Below are positions 24,896 through 33,132 of a DNA stretch of 64,000 nucleotides, in pieces (position 1 is the stretch's first letter; each line of letters opens with the position of its first letter). The position numbers and the translations under genes were made by a program. The notes under the pieces are model-generated. The model was not told the DNA's origin. It saw nothing but the letters and a program-made list of their open reading frames with translations, and ran no database searches. The DNA comes from Aquincola agrisoli (GTDB taxonomy: Bacteria; Pseudomonadota; Gammaproteobacteria; Burkholderiales; Burkholderiaceae_C), in the NCBI RefSeq assembly GCF_036621135.1, contig NZ_JAZIBG010000041.1:1-64000 (forward strand), given 5' to 3'.

Positions 24896-26080
24896 TCAGA
24901 AGAAGGTGATCTCGGATTCGGTGGCCTGGGCGGTCGCCTGGCCCTGGGCCTGGTGCACGTGGTGCTCGTCGGCCATCGCGTAGGTGCTCTGCAGCTCGGC
25001 CAGCAGCGCGGCGGCCGAGACGGGCGCGAGCACGCGGGTGTCGGTGAACTGCCGGCGGTTCTCCGCCAGCGTGTCGGGCAGGCGGCTGATGTTCTGCTTG
25101 ACGTGGCTGAGGATCTGGCCCACGCGGTCCTGGAACTGCAGCTGCACCAGCGCGCCAGAGATCTCCCCCTGGATGCCGATGCTCTCGCTCTTGAGCACCT
25201 CGGTGGAATGCAGCAGGCCGTCGGTCACCGCGCGCAGGTCGTGCAGCACGCGGGCGATCACATCGCGCGCGCCGTGCATCGAGGCCTCGTCGGCACTGCT
25301 GGACGCACGCGACGCCTCGCTGGCGGCGACGATGGCCTCGCTGACCAGCCGCACCTTGTCGGCGATGCGCTTGCCGGTGTCGCCGGACATGGAGGACAGC
25401 TTGCGCACCTCCTGCGCCAGCACGCCGAAGCCGCGGCCCGCGTCGCCCGCGCGCGCCGCCTCGATGGCGGCGTTGACGGCGAGCAGGTTGGTCTGCGCGG
25501 CGATGGCGGCCACGTCGGTCGCCATCTGCTGCAGCTCCTGGATGAACTGGCTCAGCTGCTGCACGCGCTCGACCAGCTCGGCTTTGCCCTGGTTGGCGGC
25601 CTCCAGCGAGGTCACCACCGACGAGAGCTGCTCCTCGCTGCGGTTGAAGACGGCCAGCAGGCCGGCTTCGCCGCTGGTGCCGGCCGAGGTGTCGGACACC
25701 TTCACCGCGCGGTCGAGCTTGTCGACGATGCCGGCGAACTGGCCGGTCAGCGCCGACACGGCGTTTTCCATCTGGTGGCGCGAGTTCTCGATGTGGCCCG
25801 TCCACACCGGCGCCAGGTCTTCACCCAGCTGCTGGTGGCTCTGGACGTAGGCGTCGAGCGCCTGCGTCTCGCGGCCGACGGCGCGGCGCACCGCCAGGGC
25901 CGCCGCGACGCTGGCGGCGGCGAGCAGGCCGGCGGCGGCGCCGCTCGTCCAGCCCAGCGGGGCCAGGGCCAGGAGGGCCAGGGCCCCTGCCGCGCCGGGC
26001 GCGGCGGCTGCCAGCATCACGAAGCGCTGGCTGGCGCGGGCGGCCGTCGAGGCCGCTCCCTGCGCATTGGTTACATCCAT
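24896..26080 (-). CDS. Receptor-like protein with CheZ-like DxxxQ motif, first gene of che operon
   Basis: A 394-residue protein. Two hydrophobic stretches at about 20-40 and 46-65 give a short membrane hairpin with no periplasmic sensor. Residues about 175-240 form an MCP-type coiled-coil tip (AAQTNLLAVNAAIEAARAGD), but HAMP and clear methylation glutamates are not seen. Near the C terminus is LVQLQFQDRVGQILSHV, with D318 and Q322 spaced as in the DxxxQ catalytic motif of CheZ (E. coli has DFQDLTGQVI). It ends SEITFF. Sitting directly before cheY in an operon that lacks cheZ, it may help dephosphorylate CheY; that is inference. The ATG at 26080 has only a weak ribosome-binding site. Confidence 0.8.
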   Translation of the reverse strand: MDVTNAQGAASTAARASQRFVMLAAAAPGAAGALALLALAPLGWTSGAAAGLLAAASVAAALAVRRAVGRETQALDAYVQSHQQLGEDLAPVWTGHIENSRHQMENAVSALTGQFAGIVDKLDRAVKVSDTSAGTSGEAGLLAVFNRSEEQLSSVVTSLEAANQGKAELVERVQQLSQFIQELQQMATDVAAIAAQTNLLAVNAAIEAARAGDAGRGFGVLAQEVRKLSSMSGDTGKRIADKVRLVSEAIVAASEASRASSSADEASMHGARDVIARVLHDLRAVTDGLLHSTEVLKSESIGIQGEISGALVQLQFQDRVGQILSHVKQNISRLPDTLAENRRQFTDTRVLAPVSAAALLAELQSTYAMADEHHVHQAQGQATAQATESEITFF

Positions 26081-26182
26081 ACTGCAATACCCCGGTGATG
26101 CACGGCCTGGTGGCCGCGCGCCCAATCGACGTGTGTTTCGGTAGCCGCCCGGAGAGCCGGCTGCCGAGGCTTGTGCAGGGAT

Positions 26183-26209
26183 GTATCGGAGCGCTGTGCG
26201 CGAACTTGA
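26183..26209 (-). promoter_or_regulatory. Sigma-28 (FliA) promoter of the chemotaxis operon
   Basis: On the minus strand the sequence reads TCAAGTTC, 11 bases, TCCGATAC. The E. coli FliA consensus is TAAAGTTT-N11-GCCGATAA, and the -35 form TCAAG is common in pseudomonads and beta-proteobacteria. Both boxes match at 6 of 8 positions with exact spacing. It lies about 95 bases before the first gene of the chemotaxis operon and in the right orientation, so the operon should be switched on with the late flagellar genes. Confidence 0.82.
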
Positions 26210-26222
26210 CGTTTTGTGATTG

Positions 26223-26245
26223 CAAAAATTGCCCGATCTTCGGGC
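26223..26245 (-). terminator. Rho-independent terminator of trkAH
   Basis: On the minus strand, right at the trkH stop codon, GCCCGA and TCGGGC form a perfect 6-bp stem with a 3-base loop, followed by AATTTTTGC. Stem plus T-run is a classical intrinsic terminator and separates the trk genes from the chemotaxis promoter downstream. Confidence 0.85.
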
Positions 26246-27750
26246 TACTTTCGCCAGAACTGCGGGGTGAACAGCACCATCACGGTCAGCAGCTCCAGCC
26301 GGCCCAGCAGCATGCCGAAGGTGCAGATCCAGGTCTGGTAGTCCGTCAGGCCCTGGAAGTTGACCGACGGCCCCACCTCGCCCAGGCCCGGGCCGATGTT
26401 GTTGACGCAGGCAACGATCGCCGAGAAGGCGGTGACGAGATCGAGCCCCGACAGCAGCAGCAGCAGCGTCAGCCCGATCAGCGAGCCGCCGTAGATCAGC
26501 ATGTAGGCCAGCACCGCGGCCAGCACGGTCTGCGGCACCACCTGGCCGTTGAGCAGCACGGGGTTGACGACGCGCGGGTGCACGATGCGCACCAGTTCGT
26601 GCTGCGCCTGCTTCAGCAGCAGGATCATGCGGACCATCTTGATGCCGCCGCCGGTGGAGCCGGCGCAGCTCGCGAAGCAGCCGAGCATGAACATCAGCAC
26701 CGGGGCGAACAGCGGCCACTGCTCGTAGTCGGCCGACACGAAGCCGGTGGTGGTGGCCAGCGAGACGACGTGGAACGAGACGTGGCGCAGCATCTGCCAC
26801 GGATCGGAGAAGGTGCGGTTGACCGACAGGTACACCGCGATCACGGCGATGGTCGCGGCGATCCAGCCGAGGTACCAGCGCGCCTCGGTGCAGGTGAGCA
26901 GCGGGCGCAGCGAGCGCGTGCGCCAGACGACGAAGTAACGCGCGAAGTTGATGCCGGCCAGCAGCATGAAGACCATCGCGACGGTGTCGAGCAGCGGGGA
27001 GTTCCAGTGGCCGAAGCCGTTGTCGTAGCTGGAAAAGCCGCCGAGCCCCACCGTGGCGCAGCTGTGCATGAATGCATCGGCCCAGCTCATGCCCGCGGCG
27101 CGGTAGGCCAGCATGCAGGCCGCCGACAGCACGAAGTAGACGACCCACAGCCCGCGCGCCGTCTCGGCGATGCGCGGCGTGAGCTTGGCCTCCTTCATCG
27201 GCCCCGGCGTCTCGGCCTTGAAGAGCTGCGAGCCGCCCACGCCCAGCAGCGGCAGCACGGCCACCACCAGCACGATGATGCCCAGCCCCCCGACCATCTG
27301 CAGGAAGCAGCGCCACACGTTGATCGACAGCGGCAGCATCTCGAGCTGCGTGAACACCGTTGCGCCGGTGGCGGTGAAGGCCGACATCGCCTCGAAGTAG
27401 GCATCGGTGAAGCTCAGGCCCGGGAGGTAGAGCATCAGCGGCAGCGTCGCGAAGGCGGGCAGCACCGTCCACACCAGCGTGACGAGCAGGAAGCCGTCGC
27501 GCGGCTGCAGCTCGCGCTTGAAGCGCCGCCCGCCCGCCCAGAGCACCAGGCCGCTGGCCGCGGTGACGAGGATGGCGTCGTCGTAGGCGAAGCGCGCCTC
27601 GTCCATGCCGCCCCATGCGAAGGCCAGCGGCACCAGCATGGTCAGCGCGAAGACGAGCACGATGAAGCCGATGATGGGCACCAGCGGCAGCACGCTGACG
27701 CCCCACGCGGTGGCGCGCCTCGAACGGCGCCGGGAGGTTCGCGGACGCAT
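26245..27750 (-). CDS. trkH: TrkH-family potassium uptake channel subunit
   Basis: A 501-residue polytopic membrane protein forming the pore for K+ uptake. The four pore-loop filter segments are visible in order: TATGATVF, TVGLGGFSS, TTTGFVSAD and VNNIGPGLG. The N terminus is Arg-rich before TM1 (PIIGFIVLVFALTML), consistent with a cytoplasmic start. It begins 2 bases after the stop of trkA, so the two are translated together; TrkA gates TrkH by binding NAD(H)/ATP. Confidence 0.95.
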   Translation of the reverse strand: MRPRTSRRRSRRATAWGVSVLPLVPIIGFIVLVFALTMLVPLAFAWGGMDEARFAYDDAILVTAASGLVLWAGGRRFKRELQPRDGFLLVTLVWTVLPAFATLPLMLYLPGLSFTDAYFEAMSAFTATGATVFTQLEMLPLSINVWRCFLQMVGGLGIIVLVVAVLPLLGVGGSQLFKAETPGPMKEAKLTPRIAETARGLWVVYFVLSAACMLAYRAAGMSWADAFMHSCATVGLGGFSSYDNGFGHWNSPLLDTVAMVFMLLAGINFARYFVVWRTRSLRPLLTCTEARWYLGWIAATIAVIAVYLSVNRTFSDPWQMLRHVSFHVVSLATTTGFVSADYEQWPLFAPVLMFMLGCFASCAGSTGGGIKMVRMILLLKQAQHELVRIVHPRVVNPVLLNGQVVPQTVLAAVLAYMLIYGGSLIGLTLLLLLSGLDLVTAFSAIVACVNNIGPGLGEVGPSVNFQGLTDYQTWICTFGMLLGRLELLTVMVLFTPQFWRK

Positions 27751-27752
27751 CG

Positions 27753-29165
27753 TCAGAAGAAGGTGACGCCGACCTGGAACAGGCGCTCGACGTCCCGCAC
27801 CATGCGCTTGTGCGGCAGGAAGACGATCACGTGGTCGTCGGTCTCGATCACGGTGTCGTGGTGCGCCATCAGCACCTGGGGCGCGCCGGGCTTCCCGTCG
27901 CCCTCCCCGTGCAGGCCGCGCACCAGGGCGCCGATCTGCGCGCCCTTCGGCAGCGCGATCTGCTCGACGCAGCGGCCGACCACCTTGGAGCTGCGCTCGT
28001 CGCCGCGGGCGACGATCTCCAGCGCCTCGGCCGCGCCGCGGCGCAGGCTGTGCACCGCCTCCACGTCGCCGCGGCGGATGTGGGTGAGCAGCTCGCCGAT
28101 CACCGCGTGCGCCGGCGAAATCGCGATGTCGATCTGCGTGCCCTGCACCAGGTCGGCGTAGGAGCGGCGGTTGATCAGCGCGAGCACGCGCCGCGCGCCC
28201 AGCCGCTTGGCGAGCAGGCAGGCCATGATGTTGTCCTCGTCGTCGCTGGTGAGCGCCGCGAAGAGGTCCATCTCGCGGACGTTCTCGTCCTCCATCAGGT
28301 CCTCGTCGGTGGAATCGGCGTGCAGCACCAGCGTGCGGCCGGAGAGCTGGGTCGCGAGGTAGTCGCAGCGCTGGCGGTTGAACTCGATGAGCTTGATGTC
28401 GTAGCCGGCCTCCAGCTCGCGCGCCAGGCGCAGGCCCACGCGGCCGCCGCCGGCGATCATCACGCGGCGGGCGGGCTTGTCCATCTGGCGCAGCGCGCCC
28501 AGCACGTGGCGCACGTGCTGCGTGGCGGCGAGCACGAAGACCTCGTCGCCCGCCGCGATGCGCGTGCTGCCCTCCAGCGGCACCGATTCGTTGCCGCGGT
28601 AGATGGCGACGATGCGCATGTCGGCATCGGGCACCAGCTGCGGCAGCTCGGCCAGGCTGTGCTGCACCATCGGCCCGCCGCGCACGGCGCGCACGGTGAT
28701 CAGGCTGACCAGGCCGCCGACGAACTCCAGCACCTGCAGCGCCTCGGGGAAGTCGACCAGCTTGCGGATGTAGCTGGTGACCGAGGCCTCGGGGCAGATC
28801 ACCTCGTCGACCGCGAAGCCCGAGTCCTTGGACAGCAGCGCGGAGCCGCCCTCGAACTCCGGCGAGCGCAGCCGGGCGATCGTGGTGGGCACGTTGAACA
28901 CGTCGTGCGCCACCTTGCAGACGACGAGGTTGGTCTCGTCGGCGGCGGCACAGGCGATCAGCATGTCGCAGTCGTCGGCGCCCGCCTCGCGCAGCACCGA
29001 GGGCTGGATGCCGTTGCCGGCGACGCCGCGCAGGTCGAGCCGGTCCTGCAGGGCGGCCAGGCGGCGCGGATCGGTATCGACCACCGTGATGTCGTTGCGC
29101 TCCGAGACCAGGCTTTCGGCCACGCTCTCCCCCACGCGGCCGGCACCGATGATCAGGATGTTCAT
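27753..29165 (-). CDS. trkA: Trk potassium uptake regulator TrkA
   Basis: A 470-residue cytoplasmic gating subunit with two RCK halves. Each has a Rossmann nucleotide-binding motif, IIGAGRVGESVAESL at the N terminus and IAGGGRVGLRLARELE near residue 240, followed by a TrkA-C segment (EVFVLAATQHV; HVIVFLPHKRM). The length is normal for the two-lobed proteobacterial TrkA. It starts 43 bp from a divergent flavoprotein gene and is first in the trkA-trkH operon. Confidence 0.96.
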   Translation of the reverse strand: MNILIIGAGRVGESVAESLVSERNDITVVDTDPRRLAALQDRLDLRGVAGNGIQPSVLREAGADDCDMLIACAAADETNLVVCKVAHDVFNVPTTIARLRSPEFEGGSALLSKDSGFAVDEVICPEASVTSYIRKLVDFPEALQVLEFVGGLVSLITVRAVRGGPMVQHSLAELPQLVPDADMRIVAIYRGNESVPLEGSTRIAAGDEVFVLAATQHVRHVLGALRQMDKPARRVMIAGGGRVGLRLARELEAGYDIKLIEFNRQRCDYLATQLSGRTLVLHADSTDEDLMEDENVREMDLFAALTSDDEDNIMACLLAKRLGARRVLALINRRSYADLVQGTQIDIAISPAHAVIGELLTHIRRGDVEAVHSLRRGAAEALEIVARGDERSSKVVGRCVEQIALPKGAQIGALVRGLHGEGDGKPGAPQVLMAHHDTVIETDDHVIVFLPHKRMVRDVERLFQVGVTFF

Positions 29166-29171
29166 GGCGGG

Positions 29172-29200
29172 GCAGTGTAGAGGGGGCGCCCCCCTATGAT
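29172..29200 (+). promoter_or_regulatory. Possible promoter of the YhiN-type gene
   Basis: TATGAT at 29195-29200 is a good -10 box, but the -35 region is poor. If used, transcription would start at about 29207, almost at the ATG (29209), giving a leaderless message. A 12-bp palindrome, GGGGGCGCCCCC (29182-29193), fills the spacer and could bind a repressor shared with divergent trkA. Confidence 0.35.
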
Positions 29201-29208
29201 GCCGCCCC

Positions 29209-30411
29209 ATGTTGCGATATGACGCCATCCTGATCGGCGCGGGCGCGGCCGGCCTGCACTGCGCCGCCATGGCCGGCCAGGCCGGTGCCCGCGTGCTGCT
29301 GATCGACCACGCCCCGAAGCTCGCCGAGAAGATCCGCATCTCCGGCGGCGGCCGCTGCAACTTCACCAACCGCGACGCGACACCGGCGCAGTTCCTCTCG
29401 GAGAACCCGCACTTCTGCCGCTCGGCGCTGGCCCGCTACACGCCGCAGGACTTCATCGCGCTGCTGCAGCGCCACGGCATCGGCTTCCACGAGAAGCACC
29501 GCGGCCAGCTGTTCTGCGACGAGGGCAGCGAACGCATCATCGAGATGCTGCTGGCCGAGTGCGAGGCCGGCGGCGTGGAGCGCTGGCAGCCCTGCGCGGT
29601 GCGCGGCGTGCGCCGCGGCGAAGGCGGCTTCGAGGTCGAGACCGACCGGGGCCCCGCCGCCGCGCCGCGGGTGGTGGTGGCCACGGGCGGGCTGTCGATC
29701 CCGAAGATCGGCGCGACGGACTTCGGCTACCGCCTCGCGCGGCAGTTCGGCCACCGCATCGTCGAGCCGCGGCCGGCGCTGGTGCCGCTGACCTTCGCGG
29801 CCGACACCTGGGCCCCGTTCGCCGCGCTGGCGGGGCTGTCGCTCGAGGTGCACATCGACGCGGGCAGCGGCAAGCGCCGCACGCGCTTCCTCGAGGACCT
29901 GCTGTTCACCCACCGCGGCCTGAGCGGGCCGGCGGTGCTGCAGATCTCCAGCTACTGGCGCCCCGGCGAACCCGTCACGATCGACCTCGCGCCCGGGCGC
30001 GACCTGGCCGCGCTGCTCAAGGCCGCCAAGACCCGGTCGAAGCGGCAGCTCGGCAACGAACTGGCGCAGCACCTGCCGCAGCGCCTGGCCGACACCTGGC
30101 TCGCCCGCCTGGGGCTCGACGCGACCCAGGCGATGCCACAGGTGCGCGACCGCGACCTCGACGCCCTCGGCGCCAGCCTGCAGGCCTGGCAGCTGCTGCC
30201 GGACGGCAGCGAGGGCTGGCGCAAGGCGGAGGTGACGGCCGGCGGCGTCGACACGCGCGAGCTGAACCAGCAGACGCTGGAGAGCCGGCTGCAGCCCGGG
30301 CTGCACTTCATCGGCGAGGTGGTGGACGTGACGGGCTGGCTCGGCGGCTACAACTTCCAGTGGGCCTGGGCCAGCGCCGCGGCCTGCGCGGCCGCGCTTG
30401 CGCCGATGTGA
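29209..30411 (+). CDS. YhiN/HI0933-family FAD flavoprotein
   Basis: A 400-residue NAD(P)/FAD-dependent oxidoreductase of the HI0933/YhiN (BaiN) family. The FAD-binding GAGAAG motif is at about 11-16, followed by the family hallmark KIRISGGGRCNFTN at about 43-56. A second nucleotide-binding block (RVVVATGGLSIPKIG) and the C-terminal GYNFQWAWASA block complete the fold. Members are widespread; one clostridial relative acts on bile-acid intermediates, but the E. coli and beta-proteobacterial forms have no agreed substrate. Monocistronic, divergent from trkA. Confidence 0.9.
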   Translation: MLRYDAILIGAGAAGLHCAAMAGQAGARVLLIDHAPKLAEKIRISGGGRCNFTNRDATPAQFLSENPHFCRSALARYTPQDFIALLQRHGIGFHEKHRGQLFCDEGSERIIEMLLAECEAGGVERWQPCAVRGVRRGEGGFEVETDRGPAAAPRVVVATGGLSIPKIGATDFGYRLARQFGHRIVEPRPALVPLTFAADTWAPFAALAGLSLEVHIDAGSGKRRTRFLEDLLFTHRGLSGPAVLQISSYWRPGEPVTIDLAPGRDLAALLKAAKTRSKRQLGNELAQHLPQRLADTWLARLGLDATQAMPQVRDRDLDALGASLQAWQLLPDGSEGWRKAEVTAGGVDTRELNQQTLESRLQPGLHFIGEVVDVTGWLGGYNFQWAWASAAACAAALAPM

Positions 30412-30435
30412 CAAACGCCAATTTCACGCTATACT
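30408..30435 (+). promoter_or_regulatory. Sigma-70 promoter of rpsU
   Basis: GTGACA (30408-30413), a 16-base spacer and TATACT (30430-30435) give a near-consensus vegetative promoter in one of the few AT-richer pockets of the window. The -35 overlaps the stop codon of the preceding flavoprotein gene. It leaves a leader of about 108 bases before rpsU. Confidence 0.8.
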
Positions 30436-30549
30436 CGCCGTCTTTGCTGCAAACCCGCGCCTCGATCCGCCTGGTGTGCCGGAAAACCGGATTCCGGAAC
30501 TCAAGCACCTCGTCGGGCACCGAGCGCACAAACCAGGATTCACCGTTAC

Positions 30550-30762
30550 ATGACCACGATTCGCGTCAAAGAGAACGAGCCGTTCGACGTTGCACTGCGC
30601 CGCTTCAAGCGCACCATCGAAAAGCTCGGCCTGCTGACCGAACTGCGCGCACGCGAGTTCTACGAAAAGCCCACCTCCGAACGCAAGCGCAAGAAGGCAG
30701 CCGCCGTCAAGCGTCACTTCAAGCGCGTTCGCAGCATGCAGCTGCCGAAGAAGCTCTACTGA
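30550..30762 (+). CDS. rpsU: 30S ribosomal protein S21
   Basis: A 70-residue, very basic S21 of the small ribosomal subunit, which helps initiation by base-pairing contacts near the anti-Shine-Dalgarno region. The sequence TTIRVKENEPFDVALRRFKR at the start and RKKAAAVKRHFKR near the end are family hallmarks. A weak AGGA lies 11 bases before the ATG. It has its own promoter and is separated from yqeY by an attenuator-like hairpin; the dnaG-rpoD genes that follow rpsU in many bacteria are not here. Confidence 0.97.
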   Translation: MTTIRVKENEPFDVALRRFKRTIEKLGLLTELRAREFYEKPTSERKRKKAAAVKRHFKRVRSMQLPKKLY

Positions 30763-30781
30763 GCTGCTCGCTGCAAGCCAC

Positions 30782-30812
30782 AAGCCCGCGCGGGACGCCG
30801 CTGCGGGCTTTG
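30782..30812 (+). terminator. Terminator/attenuator between rpsU and yqeY
   Basis: AAGCCCGC (30782-30789) pairs with GCGGGCTT (30803-30810) and is followed by TGTCGTTTCT. It probably stops most rpsU transcripts while letting some through into yqeY, like the attenuator after rpsU in E. coli. Confidence 0.7.
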
Positions 30813-30848
30813 TCGTTTCTGGGACACCCTCTTCAGGAAAGCACCGCC

Positions 30849-31295
30849 ATGAGCCTCAAGGACCGCATCACCGAAGACATGAAGAGCGCGATGCGCGCGA
30901 AGGAAGCCGACCGGCTGTCCACCATCCGCATGCTGCTCGCGGCCATCAAGCAAAAGGAGGTCGACGAGCGCATCGTCGCCGACGACGCCCAGGTCGTCGC
31001 GCTGGTCGACAAGCTGATCAAGCAGCGCAAGGATTCGGTCGCCGCCTACCAGCAGGCGGCCCGTGCCGACCTGGCCGACAAGGAAAGCGCCGAGATCCTG
31101 GTGCTGCAGGCCTACCTGCCCGAACGCCTGACGGCCGAGGAAATCGCCGCCGAGGTGGGGTCGATCGTGGCCGAGCTGGGTGCCGCGGGCCCCGGCGACA
31201 TGGGCAAGGTGATGGGCGCCGTGAAGGCCCGGCTGGCCGGCAAGGCCGACATGGGACTGGTGTCCGCGGCTGTCAAAGCCGCGCTGAGCAAGTAA
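30849..31295 (+). CDS. yqeY: GatB/YqeY-domain protein
   Basis: A 148-residue YqeY-family protein, an all-helical domain like the tRNA-binding tail of the amidotransferase subunit GatB. The N-terminal SLKDRITEDMKSAMRAKE and the LQAYLPERLT block are typical. A role in tRNA-linked processes is suggested by the fold but unproven. AGGAA lies 10 bases before the ATG. Gene order rpsU-yqeY is usual in proteobacteria. Confidence 0.93.
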   Translation: MSLKDRITEDMKSAMRAKEADRLSTIRMLLAAIKQKEVDERIVADDAQVVALVDKLIKQRKDSVAAYQQAARADLADKESAEILVLQAYLPERLTAEEIAAEVGSIVAELGAAGPGDMGKVMGAVKARLAGKADMGLVSAAVKAALSK

Positions 31296-31305
31296 GCTTG
31301 GCCCC

Positions 31306-31650
31306 ATGACACTGCCCGCATCCCCCGTGGCGCCCGACGTCTGCGTCGCGCCCCAGCTCACGCCCGACGCGATGGCGCAGGCCGCCCAGGCCGGCTTCCG
31401 CAGCGTGGTGAACAACCGCCCCGACTTCGAGGGCGGTGCCGACCAGCCCACCAGCGCCGCCATCGAGGCTGCCGCGCGTGCCGCGGGGCTGGAGTACCGC
31501 TACCTGCCGGTCAACGGCGGCTACCAGTCGCCCGAGGAGATCGCGGCCTTCGCCGCGCTGCTGGCCGAGCTGCCGCGGCCCATCCTCGCGTTCTGCCGCA
31601 GCGGCGCCCGCAGCACCCGGCTCTTCCTGCAGGCCCAGGCCCTGGGCTGA
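31306..31650 (+). CDS. DUF442 / TIGR01244-type phosphatase-like protein
   Basis: A 114-residue protein of the DUF442 (TIGR01244) family, which has a tyrosine-phosphatase-like fold. The active-site loop is CRSGARS near residue 96 (Cys-x5-Arg pattern), preceded by PILAF as the P-loop strand. The same domain is fused to metallo-beta-lactamase-like persulfide dioxygenases (Blh) in other bacteria, so a link to sulfide or persulfide chemistry is possible. Here it stands alone, 10 bases after yqeY and likely co-transcribed. Confidence 0.85.
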   Translation: MTLPASPVAPDVCVAPQLTPDAMAQAAQAGFRSVVNNRPDFEGGADQPTSAAIEAAARAAGLEYRYLPVNGGYQSPEEIAAFAALLAELPRPILAFCRSGARSTRLFLQAQALG

Positions 31651-31658
31651 GCGCGGCC

Positions 31659-31690
31659 GGCGGCAGGGCGCGCCACGCGCCCCGGCCGCC
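31659..31690. terminator. Long hairpin between convergent DUF442 gene and pmbA
   Basis: Outer stem GGCGGC/GCCGCC (31659-31664 with 31685-31690) and inner stem GGGCGCG/CGCGCCC (31666-31672 with 31676-31682) around a 3-base loop. It fills the 41-bp gap between two facing stop codons and should act on both strands. Confidence 0.7.
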
Positions 31691-31691
31691 G

Positions 31692-33074
31692 TCAGCTGCC
31701 GGCGACCTTCATCTTCTCGATCAGGATGGAGCCGGTGGTCTTGCCACCCATCGTGTAGGCATCCGCCCCCACCGCCACGATCTGCCGCAGCATCTGCGGC
31801 AGGTGGCCGGCGATCGTCACCTCTTCCACCGGGTGCACGATCTTGCCCTTCTCGACCCAGAAGCCGGCCGCGCCGCGCGAGTAGTCGCCCGTCACGTAGT
31901 TGACGCCCTGGCCCATCAGCTCGATCACGAACAGGCCGCGGTGCAGCTTGCGCAGCATGGCGTCGAGGTCGTCCTTGGGACGGGTGAGCCGGCTGGTCAG
32001 CGTGAGGTTCTGCGATCCGCCGGCATGGCCGGTGGTGCGCATGCCCAGCTTGCGTGCCGAGTAGCTCGACAGGAAGTAGCCCTGCGCCACGCCGGCCTCC
32101 ACCACCGTGCGCGCCCGGGTGCGCACGCCCTCGTCGTCGAAGGGGGCGCTGGCCTTGCCGCGCAGGATGAAGGGATCCTCGCGCACGTCGAGGTGGTCGG
32201 CCAGCACGGGCTTGCCCAGGCAGTCGACCAGGAAGCTGGCCTTGCGGTAGAGCGCACCGCCGCTGGTCGCCTGCACGTACGCGCCCAGCAGGCCGGCGGC
32301 CAGCGGCGACTCGAACAGCACCGGCACCTCGCAGGTGGGGATCTTGTGGGACTTGAGCCGCGACAGCGCACGTTCGGCGGCGTAGCGGCCCACGGCCTCG
32401 GGCGACGCCAGCTCGCCGGCCGAGCGCATCGAGGTGTACCACGCATCGCGCTGCATGCCGTCGCCGCGGCCGGCGATCGGCGCCACCGACAGCGAATGCC
32501 GCGAACTGGCATAGCCGCCGCGGAAGCCGCGCGAGTTGCCGGCGAAGAAGTGCGACTGCTGCGCCGACACGCCGGCGCCCTCGGAGTTGGTGATCCGGCG
32601 CCGGTCGGTGGCCAGCGCCGCGGCCTCGCAGCGGTGGGCGAGCTCGGCGGCCGCCTCGGCGTCGACATCCCACGGGTGGAAGAGATCGAGGTCGCGCGAC
32701 GCCTCCTGCGCGGTGGCGAGGTCGGCTTCGTCGGGCAGGCCGGCCGCCGGGTCCTCCGCCGTGAAGCGCGCGATGTCGTAGGCCGCACGCACCGTGCGCT
32801 CGATCGCGGCCTGGGAGAAATCGGAGGTGCTGGCGTTGCCGCGCCGGCGGCCGAGGTACACCGCCACGCCCAGCGACTTGTCGCGGTTGCGCTCGACGTT
32901 CTCGAGCTCGCCCTTGCGCACCGACACCGACAGGCCCGTGCCCTCCGAGGCTTCCGCGCCCGCGTCGCTGGCGCCCAGCTTGCGCGCCATCGCCAAAGCA
33001 TCCTCCACGCATTGCTGGAACTGTTCTCGCGTGTAGGCAAAGCCCTTGGCGGTGGTGGCGCGGTGATCGGACAT
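31692..33074 (-). CDS. pmbA: Metalloprotease-complex subunit PmbA (TldE)
   Basis: A 460-residue PmbA/TldE protein, the non-metal partner of TldD in a heterodimeric protease that trims peptide antibiotics such as microcin B17 and degrades unstructured peptides. Recognised by RKGELENVERNRDKSLGV near the N terminus, the RARTVVEAGVAQGYFLSSYS block and GQGVNYVTGDYSRGAAGFW. It lacks the HExxxH zinc motif of TldD, as expected for TldE. The tldD gene is not in the window. Divergent from yjgA, as in most proteobacteria. Confidence 0.95.
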   Translation of the reverse strand: MSDHRATTAKGFAYTREQFQQCVEDALAMARKLGASDAGAEASEGTGLSVSVRKGELENVERNRDKSLGVAVYLGRRRGNASTSDFSQAAIERTVRAAYDIARFTAEDPAAGLPDEADLATAQEASRDLDLFHPWDVDAEAAAELAHRCEAAALATDRRRITNSEGAGVSAQQSHFFAGNSRGFRGGYASSRHSLSVAPIAGRGDGMQRDAWYTSMRSAGELASPEAVGRYAAERALSRLKSHKIPTCEVPVLFESPLAAGLLGAYVQATSGGALYRKASFLVDCLGKPVLADHLDVREDPFILRGKASAPFDDEGVRTRARTVVEAGVAQGYFLSSYSARKLGMRTTGHAGGSQNLTLTSRLTRPKDDLDAMLRKLHRGLFVIELMGQGVNYVTGDYSRGAAGFWVEKGKIVHPVEEVTIAGHLPQMLRQIVAVGADAYTMGGKTTGSILIEKMKVAGS

Positions 33075-33104
33075 GAGGTGTGTGGAGGATGGGTGGTCGC
33101 AAAT

Positions 33105-33110
33105 TATCAT
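33105..33110 (+). promoter_or_regulatory. Possible -10 box of yjgA
   Basis: TATCAT sits 22 bases before the yjgA ATG in the only AT-rich run (AAATTATCAT) of the 58-bp gap between divergent pmbA and yjgA. No good -35 is seen. The same run read on the other strand (GATAAT) could serve pmbA. Confidence 0.4.
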
Positions 33111-33132
33111 AGAGGCCGCTTCCTGCCTGCCC

